From positions 1 to 64,000 of the forward strand of contig CANLJW010000001.1 of the NCBI GenBank assembly GCA_947491605.1: a DNA stretch of 64,000 nucleotides, given 5' to 3'. Below, piece by piece: positions 1-6,550 of this stretch. Below the pieces are notes generated by a model. That model saw only the letters and a list, made by a program, of their open reading frames with translations, had not been told where the DNA came from and made no database searches. Position numbers and translations under genes: made by a program. Position 1 is the first letter of the stretch. Every line of letters begins with the position of its first letter. The stretch is from UBA7398 sp947491605. GTDB lineage: Bacteria; Actinomycetota; Actinomycetes; Nanopelagicales; Nanopelagicaceae.

Positions 1-525
1 AGCCCACTCAACCCAGCCGCACCTCGTGTTGTCGGTAACCCAGCTGCAATTGCCAAAATGCGTGCATTGATGTCACATACTGGAAAAATTAATGTGCCAA
101 CAATTACCTTAGCTGCGGTTGCAGATAATGCGACCCCAGCAGGTCATGTGCAATGGTTAGCAGATCGTGCTGCAGAGCAATTAACTGCTTCACGTACCGC
201 TGCTAAAGCTGCTTACTTAACTTCTGGTTCATATACAAAACCAGCAAGTAAGTTCATGAGTATCTGGCAGAAGACTCCTGCTAAGTACTCTAAGTACACA
301 GCTACCGGATCACCTGATACAACCCCGGCAGGTGCAAACGGTACCGGCCATTGCAACACCACTCCTGCTCAGAACTTAGCAATTGCTGATTTAGCTTATG
401 CAGCTGCTAATACTGGAGAACTAGTTGTTGGCGGAAAATTGCTTACAACACTTCGCAAAGCTGGCGGTCTTTCATACGACTCTGGCTTCAAAGCACCACT
501 TCTTAAGTTCTATAACCAGGGGTAG
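1..525 (+). CDS. Probable alpha/beta-hydrolase-like protein, C-terminal part (5' end outside window)
   Basis: An open frame runs in from before base 1 and ends with TAG at 523-525, so only about 174 C-terminal residues are visible. Near the start is a stretch (PTITLAAVADNATPAGHVQW) that resembles the late strand-Asp loop of alpha/beta hydrolases, and further on GHCNTTPAQ, which resembles the loop carrying the catalytic His in that fold. These are loose resemblances; no nucleophile region is in view, so substrate and activity cannot be stated. The ATG at 58 is internal to the frame and probably not the start. A hairpin terminator follows 25 bases after the stop, so this gene ends its own transcription unit before the t6A operon. 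Confidence 0.5.
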   Translation, partial: SPLNPAAPRVVGNPAAIAKMRALMSHTGKINVPTITLAAVADNATPAGHVQWLADRAAEQLTASRTAAKAAYLTSGSYTKPASKFMSIWQKTPAKYSKYTATGSPDTTPAGANGTGHCNTTPAQNLAIADLAYAAANTGELVVGGKLLTTLRKAGGLSYDSGFKAPLLKFYNQG

Positions 526-550
526 TAGAACTTAATCGAATCGATCATGC

Positions 551-578
551 GAAGGGGCCTGGGAAACTGGGCCCCTTC
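551..578 (+). terminator. Hairpin terminator after the first gene
   Basis: A perfect 9-bp stem (GAAGGGGCC at 551-559 with GGCCCCTTC at 570-578) encloses a 10-base loop. The following bases (ACTATTTGGG) form only a weak U-tract, so it may need help from a factor. It separates the first gene from the tsaE promoter at 589. Confidence 0.7.
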
Positions 579-588
579 ACTATTTGGG

Positions 589-594
589 TAACCT
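589..594 (+). promoter_or_regulatory. -10 box for leaderless tsaE transcript
   Basis: TAACCT lies 6 bases before the GTG at 601. Spacing matches the TANNNT-N6-start pattern seen at many genes in the window, implying transcription begins at or next to the start codon. Confidence 0.5.
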
Positions 595-600
595 TCGCAA

Positions 601-1047
601 GTGATTGATATTTCCTCTCCTGCAGCGATGCGCGAATTTGGCGCATCCCTTGGCGCGCAATTGCGAGCTGGTGATTTAATCGTTTTGCAAGGGCCACTTG
701 GCGCCGGAAAGACAGCGCTCACACAAGGTATTGGTAGCGCATTAGGTTTTGATCAAATAACTTCGCCAACTTTTGTAATTTCCAGAGTCCACAACGGCAA
801 ACTCCCATTGATTCATGTTGATGCCTATCGCTTGCTTGGAAGCCCGAGCTCCGCATTTGAATTTGATGATCTCGATTTATCAACCCAACGCGAAAGCGCA
901 GTCACCGTTATCGAATGGGGCGCTGAGGTAGCGCTTCGGTTAGGCGAAGATTATTTACTTCTCGATATTGCATACGGCAAAAGCGATGATGCGCGAACTA
1001 TCAAAGTTTCTAAATTTGGCGATCGCTGGAGCGCCGTAAATCTATGA
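601..1047 (+). CDS. tsaE: tRNA threonylcarbamoyladenosine biosynthesis ATPase TsaE
   Basis: TsaE is the ATPase that works with TsaB and TsaD to transfer the threonylcarbamoyl group to A37 of ANN-decoding tRNAs. The 148-residue protein has a Walker A loop GPLGAGKTALTQG near residue 31, the family motif TSPTFVI after it, and a Walker-B-like acidic segment around HVDAYRL, which fits the usual length of about 150. The GTG at 601 is preferred because a -10 hexamer sits 6 bases upstream; an in-frame ATG at 628 is less likely since it would cut into the conserved N-terminus. It is first in a tight operon and overlaps tsaB by 4 bases (ATGA). Confidence 0.93.
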   Translation: MIDISSPAAMREFGASLGAQLRAGDLIVLQGPLGAGKTALTQGIGSALGFDQITSPTFVISRVHNGKLPLIHVDAYRLLGSPSSAFEFDDLDLSTQRESAVTVIEWGAEVALRLGEDYLLLDIAYGKSDDARTIKVSKFGDRWSAVNL

Positions 1048-1613
1048 GCACTCTAGTTATCGATACTGCGACCGATAGAACTTCGGTAGGAATTTTTAAA
1101 GATGGCGTTGAAGTTTTTTACGCTTTCCATGATGGTGCAATGGCTCATGGTGAGGCGTTGCCAAAGTTAGTTGCAGAAGGTTTAAAAGTTGAATCGAATA
1201 TTTCGCAAGTGGTCGTCGGAATGGGGCCAGGTCCGTTCACGGGACTTCGAGTCGGTATTGTTTTTGCACAAACTTTTGCCAGCGCAAGAAATATTCCTTG
1301 GGTAGGAGTTTGCACACTTGACGCAATTGCGCTTGGTATTGCAGAAAATGAATTTATCGTGGCCACAAATGCCCGCCGAAAAGAGATTTACTGGGCTAAG
1401 TACTTAAATGGCGCAAGAACAATTGGACCATCAGTTGCTAAACCAGAAGCGCTTACAGAATATAGTGAGCCAAAATTTGGATTTGGGTTTACCAGCGAAC
1501 TTTCGCCGCATCCAAAATATTTGTTAAAGATTTCAGAAGAAAGAAAGAATCACTTAATCGAACCAATGTATTTGCGAAACCCAGATGCAGTGCCAACGAT
1601 CGAGCGCAAATGA
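1044..1613 (+). CDS. tsaB: tRNA threonylcarbamoyladenosine biosynthesis protein TsaB
   Basis: TsaB is the inactive TsaD paralogue that scaffolds the t6A transferase complex. The 189-residue protein starts with the ASKHA-fold signature LVIDTATDRTSVG and contains GMGPGPFTGLRVG around residue 59, both typical of TsaB. The C-terminal half is less conserved, and the protein is somewhat shorter than the E. coli form, as in many actinobacteria. It overlaps tsaE and rimI by 4 bases on either side (ATGA junctions), indicating translational coupling in a tsaE-tsaB-rimI-tsaD operon. Confidence 0.92.
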   Translation: MSTLVIDTATDRTSVGIFKDGVEVFYAFHDGAMAHGEALPKLVAEGLKVESNISQVVVGMGPGPFTGLRVGIVFAQTFASARNIPWVGVCTLDAIALGIAENEFIVATNARRKEIYWAKYLNGARTIGPSVAKPEALTEYSEPKFGFGFTSELSPHPKYLLKISEERKNHLIEPMYLRNPDAVPTIERK

Positions 1614-2065
1614 TTACTTATCGCGACATGGTGATTTTTGATTTAGGTGCAGTCCAAGCGATGGAGCGCGCGGTTTATCCCGATGATGCTTGGTCGTTAG
1701 CGCAATTTAAAGAGGAGTTAGCCGGAGCGCCGCGGAATCGTTTCTATATCGTTGCATGTGAAGAGCAAGAGATTGTTGGCTATGCCGGCATCGCGATTAC
1801 TCAAGATGTTGCCGATATTCATACGTTGACGGTTGACCCTAAATATCGCAGGCGTGGCATTGGAAACGAACTACTTCGCAAAATAGAAGATTGGGCAATA
1901 GATCGCGGCGCACTTTCGTTAATGCTTGAAATGCGGGTAGGTAATAGCCAAGCGCAACCACTTTATGAAGCTGCTGGGTATAAATCAATTTCAGAGCGAA
2001 AGCATTATTACGGCACCGGAGTTCATGCCATCATCATGAAGAAAGTGGTGTCAGGTGAAAAGTGA
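1610..2065 (+). CDS. rimI: Ribosomal-protein/Gcp-associated GNAT N-acetyltransferase RimI
   Basis: This 151-residue GNAT-fold protein carries the acetyl-CoA binding motif RRRGIGNELLRKIE (Q/RxxGxG/A type) near residue 81, preceded by the beta-strand segment VADIHTLTVDPKYR and followed by LMLEMRVGNSQAQPLYEAAGY, which is characteristic of RimI-like enzymes. RimI acetylates the N-terminus of ribosomal protein S18 in E. coli; in actinobacteria the gene is regularly embedded in the t6A operon and substrates may be broader. It overlaps tsaB by 4 bases and tsaD by 11. Confidence 0.9.
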   Translation: MITYRDMVIFDLGAVQAMERAVYPDDAWSLAQFKEELAGAPRNRFYIVACEEQEIVGYAGIAITQDVADIHTLTVDPKYRRRGIGNELLRKIEDWAIDRGALSLMLEMRVGNSQAQPLYEAAGYKSISERKHYYGTGVHAIIMKKVVSGEK

Positions 2066-3092
2066 GCCGCTGATATTAGGAATTGAAACTTCTTGTGATG
2101 AAACTGCAATTGGAATTGTGCGCGGCCGAACTCTATTAGCAAATGTAATTTCTTCTAGTGTGGAAGAGCATGCCCGGTTTGGTGGCGTAGTTCCAGAAGT
2201 CGCATCTCGCGCACATTTAGAAGCGATGCAACCTGCAATTGCGCAAGCGCTAAAAGATAGTGGTATTGCGTTAACTGATATCGATGGTGTTGCGGTAACG
2301 GCAGGTCCAGGTTTGATTGGCGCGCTCCTTGTCGGCGTATCGGCTGCATCAGCGTTAGCACTTGCCTTAGATAAACCGCTATTTGGTGTGAATCACTTAG
2401 CGTCACATGTTGCAGTCGATGTACTTACCCATACCAAACCATTACAGCCAACTATTGCACTCCTAGTTAGCGGTGGCCATTCATCGCTTTTAAAAGTTGC
2501 AGATATAACCGGTGATATAACTGCACTTGGTCAAACTATGGATGATGCAGCCGGTGAAGCCTTTGATAAAATTGCGCGGGTGCTTGGTTTAGGTTTTCCA
2601 GGTGGCCCACTAATTGATCGCGATGCAAAAACTGGCGATCGAAAGGCAATTGCATTCCCACGCGGTTTAACGCAAGCGCCGGAAATGTTGACCCATCCAT
2701 TTGATTTTTCTTTCTCTGGTTTAAAAACTGCGGTAGCTAGATATATTGCAGCTACGCCATCTGCAAAGCGGGCTGATATCTCAGCTTCATTTCAAGAAGC
2801 GGTGGTCGACGTTTTAACGATGAAAGCGATTCGGGCATGCAAAGAGACCGGGATCGAATCTTTAGTAATTGCTGGCGGGGTAGCGGCCAATTCCAGGCTC
2901 CGTGAATTAGCGGGTGAACGGTGCGCTGCAAACGGGATCGAACTTCGGACCCCGCCGCCGGCTCTCTGTACCGATAACGGCGCGATGGTGGCTGCTCTGG
3001 GCTCGCTAGCGATGAGTTCTGGGCGTAAACCTTCGGAGATCGGGGTCGCCGCAGAGTCTGCGGTTCCAGTAAGCCGTGCGATCTGGGCGTAA
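2055..3092 (+). CDS. tsaD: tRNA N6-adenosine threonylcarbamoyltransferase TsaD
   Basis: TsaD is the catalytic, metal-binding subunit that joins threonylcarbamoyl-AMP to A37 of tRNA. The 345-residue protein begins LILGIETSCDETAIGIV, has the metal-binding HxxxH in NHLASHVAVD near residue 113, the VSGGHSSL loop, and DDAAGEAFDKIARVLGLG, all diagnostic. Length is normal. The GTG start at 2055 lies inside the end of rimI, with GTCAGGTGAAAAGTGAGC offering alternative GTG codons nearby. It closes the t6A operon; the groES promoter begins 10 bases after its stop. Confidence 0.95.
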   Translation: MKSEPLILGIETSCDETAIGIVRGRTLLANVISSSVEEHARFGGVVPEVASRAHLEAMQPAIAQALKDSGIALTDIDGVAVTAGPGLIGALLVGVSAASALALALDKPLFGVNHLASHVAVDVLTHTKPLQPTIALLVSGGHSSLLKVADITGDITALGQTMDDAAGEAFDKIARVLGLGFPGGPLIDRDAKTGDRKAIAFPRGLTQAPEMLTHPFDFSFSGLKTAVARYIAATPSAKRADISASFQEAVVDVLTMKAIRACKETGIESLVIAGGVAANSRLRELAGERCAANGIELRTPPPALCTDNGAMVAALGSLAMSSGRKPSEIGVAAESAVPVSRAIWA

Positions 3093-3101
3093 ATCCTCAA
3101 A

Positions 3102-3130
3102 TTGACCCAACGGAATAAGCATCATAGATT
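3102..3130 (+). promoter_or_regulatory. groESL housekeeping-type promoter
   Basis: A -35 box TTGACC (3102-3107) and a -10 box TAGATT (3125-3130) are separated by exactly 17 bases. It is the best two-box promoter seen in the window. The CIRCE operator begins 6 bases downstream, at the expected transcription start. Confidence 0.8.
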
Positions 3131-3135
3131 TGGCG

Positions 3136-3162
3136 TTAGCACTCTCAGGTCCACACTGCTAA
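3136..3162 (+). promoter_or_regulatory. CIRCE operator (HrcA binding site)
   Basis: TTAGCACTC (3136-3144), nine spacer bases, then CACTGCTAA (3154-3162). The CIRCE consensus is TTAGCACTC-N9-GAGTGCTAA, so the left arm is perfect and the right arm has two mismatches. Its position at the start of groESL transcription predicts repression by HrcA, whose gene is not in this window. Confidence 0.88.
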
Positions 3163-3193
3163 AGGGCAGGAATTCGGGCCGAGCATAAATTTC

Positions 3194-3209
3194 TCTAGGC
3201 AAACCTAGA
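3194..3209 (+). promoter_or_regulatory. Small hairpin in the groESL leader
   Basis: TCTAGG (3194-3199) and CCTAGA (3204-3209) form a 6-bp stem with a 4-base loop, in the untranslated leader 10 bases before the Shine-Dalgarno AAAGGAG. It might affect mRNA stability or translation; no U-tract follows, so it is not a terminator. Confidence 0.35.
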
Positions 3210-3232
3210 AAAGAGATAAAAGGAGTACATCG

Positions 3233-3526
3233 ATGGCCATTGCCATTAAGCCACTTGAAGATCGTATCGTTGTAAAAACTAACGATGCTGAACAAAAAAC
3301 CGCTTCTGGTTTGGTAATTCCAGATACTGCACAAGAGAAGCCACAAGAAGGCACCGTTGTTGCAGTAGGACCAGGTCGTTTTGATGACGGCGTGCGCGTA
3401 CCAATGGATATCAAAGTCGGCGATGTTGTTCTATACAGCAAATACGGCGGAACTGAAATTAAACATAGCGGCGAGGAATATTTAGTTCTCTCAGCTCGCG
3501 ACATTCTCGCAGTAATTGAGAAGTAG
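3233..3526 (+). CDS. groES: Co-chaperonin GroES
   Basis: GroES is the 10-kDa lid of the GroEL folding chamber in the cytoplasm. The 97-residue protein has the signature IKPLEDRIVVKTNDAE at the N-terminus, the mobile loop TASGLVIPDTAQEKPQEG, and the roof and barrel segment VGDVVLYSKYGGTEIK, all at normal spacing. The start ATG at 3233 is set by a strong AAAGGAG 6-7 bases upstream. It is transcribed from a promoter carrying a CIRCE element and lies 2 bases before groEL. Confidence 0.97.
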   Translation: MAIAIKPLEDRIVVKTNDAEQKTASGLVIPDTAQEKPQEGTVVAVGPGRFDDGVRVPMDIKVGDVVLYSKYGGTEIKHSGEEYLVLSARDILAVIEK

Positions 3527-3528
3527 AA

Positions 3529-5163
3529 ATGGGTAAGAGTTTACATTTCGACGAAGAAGCTCGTCGTGGCATGGAACGCGGTGTCAACATTCTTGCGGAC
3601 ACTGTAAAAGTAACGCTCGGACCTAAGGGTCGTAACGTGGTAATCGGCCGCTCTTTTGGTGCGCCATTGATTACTAATGACGGCGTAACTATTGCAAAAG
3701 AAATTGAACTTTCAGATCCAGCTGAAAACATGGGCGCCCAACTTGTTAAGCAAGTTGCAGAGAAAACCAATGACGTAGCTGGCGATGGCACGACAACTGC
3801 AACTGTATTGGCACAAGCAATGGTTAAGGAAGGTCTTCGTAACCTTGCTGCCGGGGCTCAACCAATGGGCATCAAATTGGGTATCGAAAAAGCAGTAGTA
3901 GCAATCGTTGAAAAATTGCACGCTAATGCAACCAAGATCTCAGATAAAGATCAGATTGCAAACGTTGCCACAATTTCGGCACAAGATCGCGCAATCGGTG
4001 AATTAATTGCTGAAGCGATGGATAAAGTTGGTAAAGACGGCGTTATTACCGTTGAAGAATCCCCAACTACCGGTCTTGAATTGGAATTCACTGAAGGTAT
4101 GCAATTCGATAAAGGTTATATTTCACAATATTTCGTAACCGATGCCGATCGCATGGAAACTGTTTTGGAAGATGCTTTTGTACTTATCTCCGGCGGCAAA
4201 ATTTCAGCGCTTGCTGAACTCTTGCCTATCTTGGAAAAAGTTGCCCAAACCAGCAAGCCAATGTTGATTATTGCGGAAGATGTAGAAGGCGAAGCGCTTT
4301 CAACTCTCGTAGTTAACCGAATGCGTGGCGTATTTACTTCTGCGGCAGTTAAGGCCCCAGGTTTTGGAGATCGCCGTAAAGCGATGCTGCAAGATATGGC
4401 AATCCTTACCGGTGCAACGGTTATCACTCCAGAAATCGGTTTGAAGTTAGATCAAGCAGATCTAACGATGCTCGGTAAAGCTCGTCGAATCGTTATTACA
4501 AAAGACACCACAACAATCGTTGATGGTGGCGGCGACAAGGCAGCTGTAGCTGGTCGAGTTAGCGAAATCCGTAAGGAGATCGAAACCACTGATTCCGATT
4601 GGGATCGCGAAAAACTACAAGAGCGCGTTGCAAAACTTGCTGGCGGAGTTTGCGTAATCAAAGTTGGCGCACATACTGAAGTCGAATTAAAAGAGAAGAA
4701 GCACCGTTTAGAAGATGCAATCTCTGCAACTCGCGCAGCAGTAGAAGAGGGAATTGTGGTTGGCGGTGGCGCAGCACTCGTGCACGCATCATCCGCTCTC
4801 GATAAGGACCTCGGCCTCGATGGCGACCAAGCAGTTGGCGTTCGATTAGTTCGCAAGGCTTGCGAAGAACCACTTCGCTGGATTGCGGAAAATGCTGGCC
4901 ATGAAGGCTATGTTGTTGTATCAAAAGTTCGCGCTATGAAACCTAATGAAGGTTTCAACGCTGCAACTGATGTTTACGGCGATCTAGTTAAAGATGGCGT
5001 AATTGATCCAGTAAAGGTAACTCGTTCTGCGCTTGCAAACGCAGCATCGATTGCCGCAATGTTCATTACAACAGAAGCGCTTGTCTTCGAAACTCCAGAA
5101 AATAAGAAAGCTGAAGCAGCTGGAAATGGTCATAGCCATGGCCCAGGTGGACATTCACATTAA
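3529..5163 (+). CDS. groEL: Chaperonin GroEL with His-rich C-terminal tail
   Basis: The 544-residue protein is the 60-kDa chaperonin subunit that folds client proteins in an ATP-driven double ring. It has the ATP-binding segment VTLGPKGRNVV, the catalytic Asp in AGDGTTTATVLAQ, and the conserved VEEGIVVGGGAAL near residue 404. The tail is GNGHSHGPGGHSH instead of the usual Gly-Gly-Met repeats; actinobacteria that keep two groEL copies commonly have a His-rich tail on the copy (GroEL1) paired with groES. No second copy is visible here. The gene follows groES by 2 bases, is under the CIRCE promoter, and ends at a strong terminator shared with whiB. Confidence 0.96.
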   Translation: MGKSLHFDEEARRGMERGVNILADTVKVTLGPKGRNVVIGRSFGAPLITNDGVTIAKEIELSDPAENMGAQLVKQVAEKTNDVAGDGTTTATVLAQAMVKEGLRNLAAGAQPMGIKLGIEKAVVAIVEKLHANATKISDKDQIANVATISAQDRAIGELIAEAMDKVGKDGVITVEESPTTGLELEFTEGMQFDKGYISQYFVTDADRMETVLEDAFVLISGGKISALAELLPILEKVAQTSKPMLIIAEDVEGEALSTLVVNRMRGVFTSAAVKAPGFGDRRKAMLQDMAILTGATVITPEIGLKLDQADLTMLGKARRIVITKDTTTIVDGGGDKAAVAGRVSEIRKEIETTDSDWDREKLQERVAKLAGGVCVIKVGAHTEVELKEKKHRLEDAISATRAAVEEGIVVGGGAALVHASSALDKDLGLDGDQAVGVRLVRKACEEPLRWIAENAGHEGYVVVSKVRAMKPNEGFNAATDVYGDLVKDGVIDPVKVTRSALANAASIAAMFITTEALVFETPENKKAEAAGNGHSHGPGGHSH

Positions 5164-5173
5164 TTGAAGTATT

Positions 5174-5212
5174 AAAAAACCCGAGTGGCTAACGACGCCA
5201 CTCGGGTTTTTT
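5174..5212. terminator. Bidirectional intrinsic terminator between groEL and whiB
   Basis: AAAAAACCCGAGTGGC (5174-5189) pairs perfectly over 16 bp with GCCACTCGGGTTTTTT (5197-5212) around a 7-base loop. A U-run follows the stem on both strands, so it can stop groEL transcription rightward and whiB transcription leftward. It is the strongest terminator in the window. Confidence 0.93.
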
Positions 5213-5223
5213 ATTTAAACTTA

Positions 5224-5526
5224 TTATGAAGCGCTAAATATTTTGCGGATATGAGATTGGTCGATAATTGCCAATCGGTCATCTTCAGTAAGACCGCCCC
5301 AGATTCCATATGGTTCTTGCGCTGCAAGTGCATGTGAGCGACAGGCAGCAACTACTGGACATGAAGCACAGACTGCTTTTGCAGCATTCTCGCGCGCTTT
5401 CCGGCGTGGGCCACGCTCACCATCTGGATGAAAGAACATCTCGGAAGGCAGGGAGCGACAGGCGCCTTGATATTGCCATTCCCATGAATCAGCTACGGGC
5501 TTGGGTAATCGAGATAGCTCGGTCAT
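5224..5526 (-). CDS. whiB: WhiB-family iron-sulfur regulator, WhiB3/WhiD-like
   Basis: WhiB proteins are actinobacteria-specific 4Fe-4S proteins that bind sigma factor region 4 and control redox, stress or developmental genes. The protein (100 residues from this start) has four cysteines in the family arrangement: GACRS, CASC and ACRS. The turn motif YGIWGGLTEDDR follows. The segment EMFFHPDGERGPRRKARE and CRSHALAAQEPYGIWGG closely match WhiB3 of mycobacteria and WhiD of Streptomyces. The ATG at 5526 is chosen because TATGTT lies 6 bases upstream and because it gives a WhiB3-like N-terminus; an ATG at 5550 is also open. It is divergent from the CarH-like regulator and convergent with groEL. 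Confidence 0.88.
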   Translation of the reverse strand: MTELSRLPKPVADSWEWQYQGACRSLPSEMFFHPDGERGPRRKARENAAKAVCASCPVVAACRSHALAAQEPYGIWGGLTEDDRLAIIDQSHIRKIFSAS

Positions 5527-5532
5527 CTCCAT

Positions 5533-5538
5533 AACATA
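5533..5538 (-). promoter_or_regulatory. -10 box for leaderless whiB transcript
   Basis: On the minus strand TATGTT is followed by 6 bases and then the ATG at 5526. This matches the window-wide TANNNT-N6-start pattern and favours this start over the upstream ATG at 5550. Confidence 0.4.
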
Positions 5539-5590
5539 CAACCGCTTCATAGGTTGTTCAAGTCTTTAACCTACTTTTGGTGCGTTTCAA

Positions 5591-6529
5591 GTGGTGACTT
5601 CGCTCTCAACGCGGGAACATTGGGGCATGAGCCTGCCGGGGAGCGAATTTCTTACGGTGGCAGCTGTTGCCCGCCGAATTGGCGTAGCGCCGGCCACCTT
5701 GCGTACCTGGGATCGTAGATATGGATTAGGTCCGAGCCGTCATACAAGCGGCAGTCATAGGCGTTACTCGGAATTAGATGTTTCCCGCCTGACTTTAATG
5801 CGAAAACTAATTAGCACTGGGGTTGCTCCAGCAGATGCTGCTTTGACAGCTATAGCGCTAAAGGAGAAAAGTGGAGTTTCGAAAGAAGTTAGGCGAAAAG
5901 TTACTAAAGCGATTGATTCGCCAGATATCTTAATTGCAACTTTGATGCGAGCCGCTAGCGCTCTTGATTCTGCTTTGGTAGAAGAAATTGTCTTGACTCA
6001 GATTAAAAAATTTGGGGTAGCAACTTGTTGGCGAGATTTGATTTCGCCTTTACTAATTCAAATTGGCGAGAATTGGGAAAAGAGCAATAGTGATATTGAA
6101 GTTGAGCATACGCTTAGTGAAGTATTACAAAGAACGCTTCGTGTAAGTCAAGAGCCACTTAGTAAGCCGATAAATACCCGCCCAGTACTACTAGCTTGTA
6201 CAGGTGAAGAGCTTCATACTTTGCCACTACATGCGCTGGCAGCTGCGCTATCAGAGCAAAATATCGAAGTACATTTCCTTGGTGCGAGAACTCCGATTTC
6301 GGCGCTATCTGCAGTCGTAAAACGTTCTGCGCCGCCTGCCGTTTTCTTATGGGCCACCATGGCATCAAATGGTGATCATAAAATTGTTTCTGCGCTACCG
6401 AAGATTCGACCAACTCCAAGGATTTTGCTTGGTGGACCGGGTTGGCAGGTCGAAAATTGCAAGACCGCAACCTTTGTTACAGATTTAGATCATGCTTGCA
6501 GTGAAATTACGCGGGCGGTTGGCGCTTAA
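5591..6529 (+). CDS. MerR-family regulator with cobalamin-binding domain, CarH-like
   Basis: The 312-residue protein has an N-terminal MerR helix-turn-helix (LTVAAVARRIGVAPATLRTW at 21-40, then a GSHRRYS wing), a helical cap domain at about 110-190, and a C-terminal Rossmann-like B12-binding domain with GGPGW. Residues W162, E172 and H173 reproduce the Wx9EH signature by which CarH photoreceptors hold adenosylcobalamin, and H209 in GEELH is a candidate lower cobalt ligand in place of DxHxxG. CarH proteins repress genes in the dark and release DNA when light breaks the cobalt-carbon bond. Similar proteins of unknown function are common in actinobacteria, so light sensing is inference. Start is uncertain: GTG at 5591 or ATG at 5627. 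Confidence 0.8.
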   Translation: MVTSLSTREHWGMSLPGSEFLTVAAVARRIGVAPATLRTWDRRYGLGPSRHTSGSHRRYSELDVSRLTLMRKLISTGVAPADAALTAIALKEKSGVSKEVRRKVTKAIDSPDILIATLMRAASALDSALVEEIVLTQIKKFGVATCWRDLISPLLIQIGENWEKSNSDIEVEHTLSEVLQRTLRVSQEPLSKPINTRPVLLACTGEELHTLPLHALAAALSEQNIEVHFLGARTPISALSAVVKRSAPPAVFLWATMASNGDHKIVSALPKIRPTPRILLGGPGWQVENCKTATFVTDLDHACSEITRAVGA

Positions 6530-6538
6530 AACCACCGA

Positions 6539-6544
6539 TAGACT
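6539..6544 (+). promoter_or_regulatory. -10 box for leaderless guaB transcript
   Basis: TAGACT lies 6 bases before the ATG at 6551. The surrounding CCGATAGACTC is shared with the pcrA promoter at 11787-11797. Confidence 0.55.
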
Positions 6545-6550
6545 CACCCA

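Noticed and set aside
4452..4856. Minus-strand open frame of 134 codons inside groEL
   Set aside because: Ser/Thr/Pro-rich shadow frame opposite a highly conserved gene, with no start signals.
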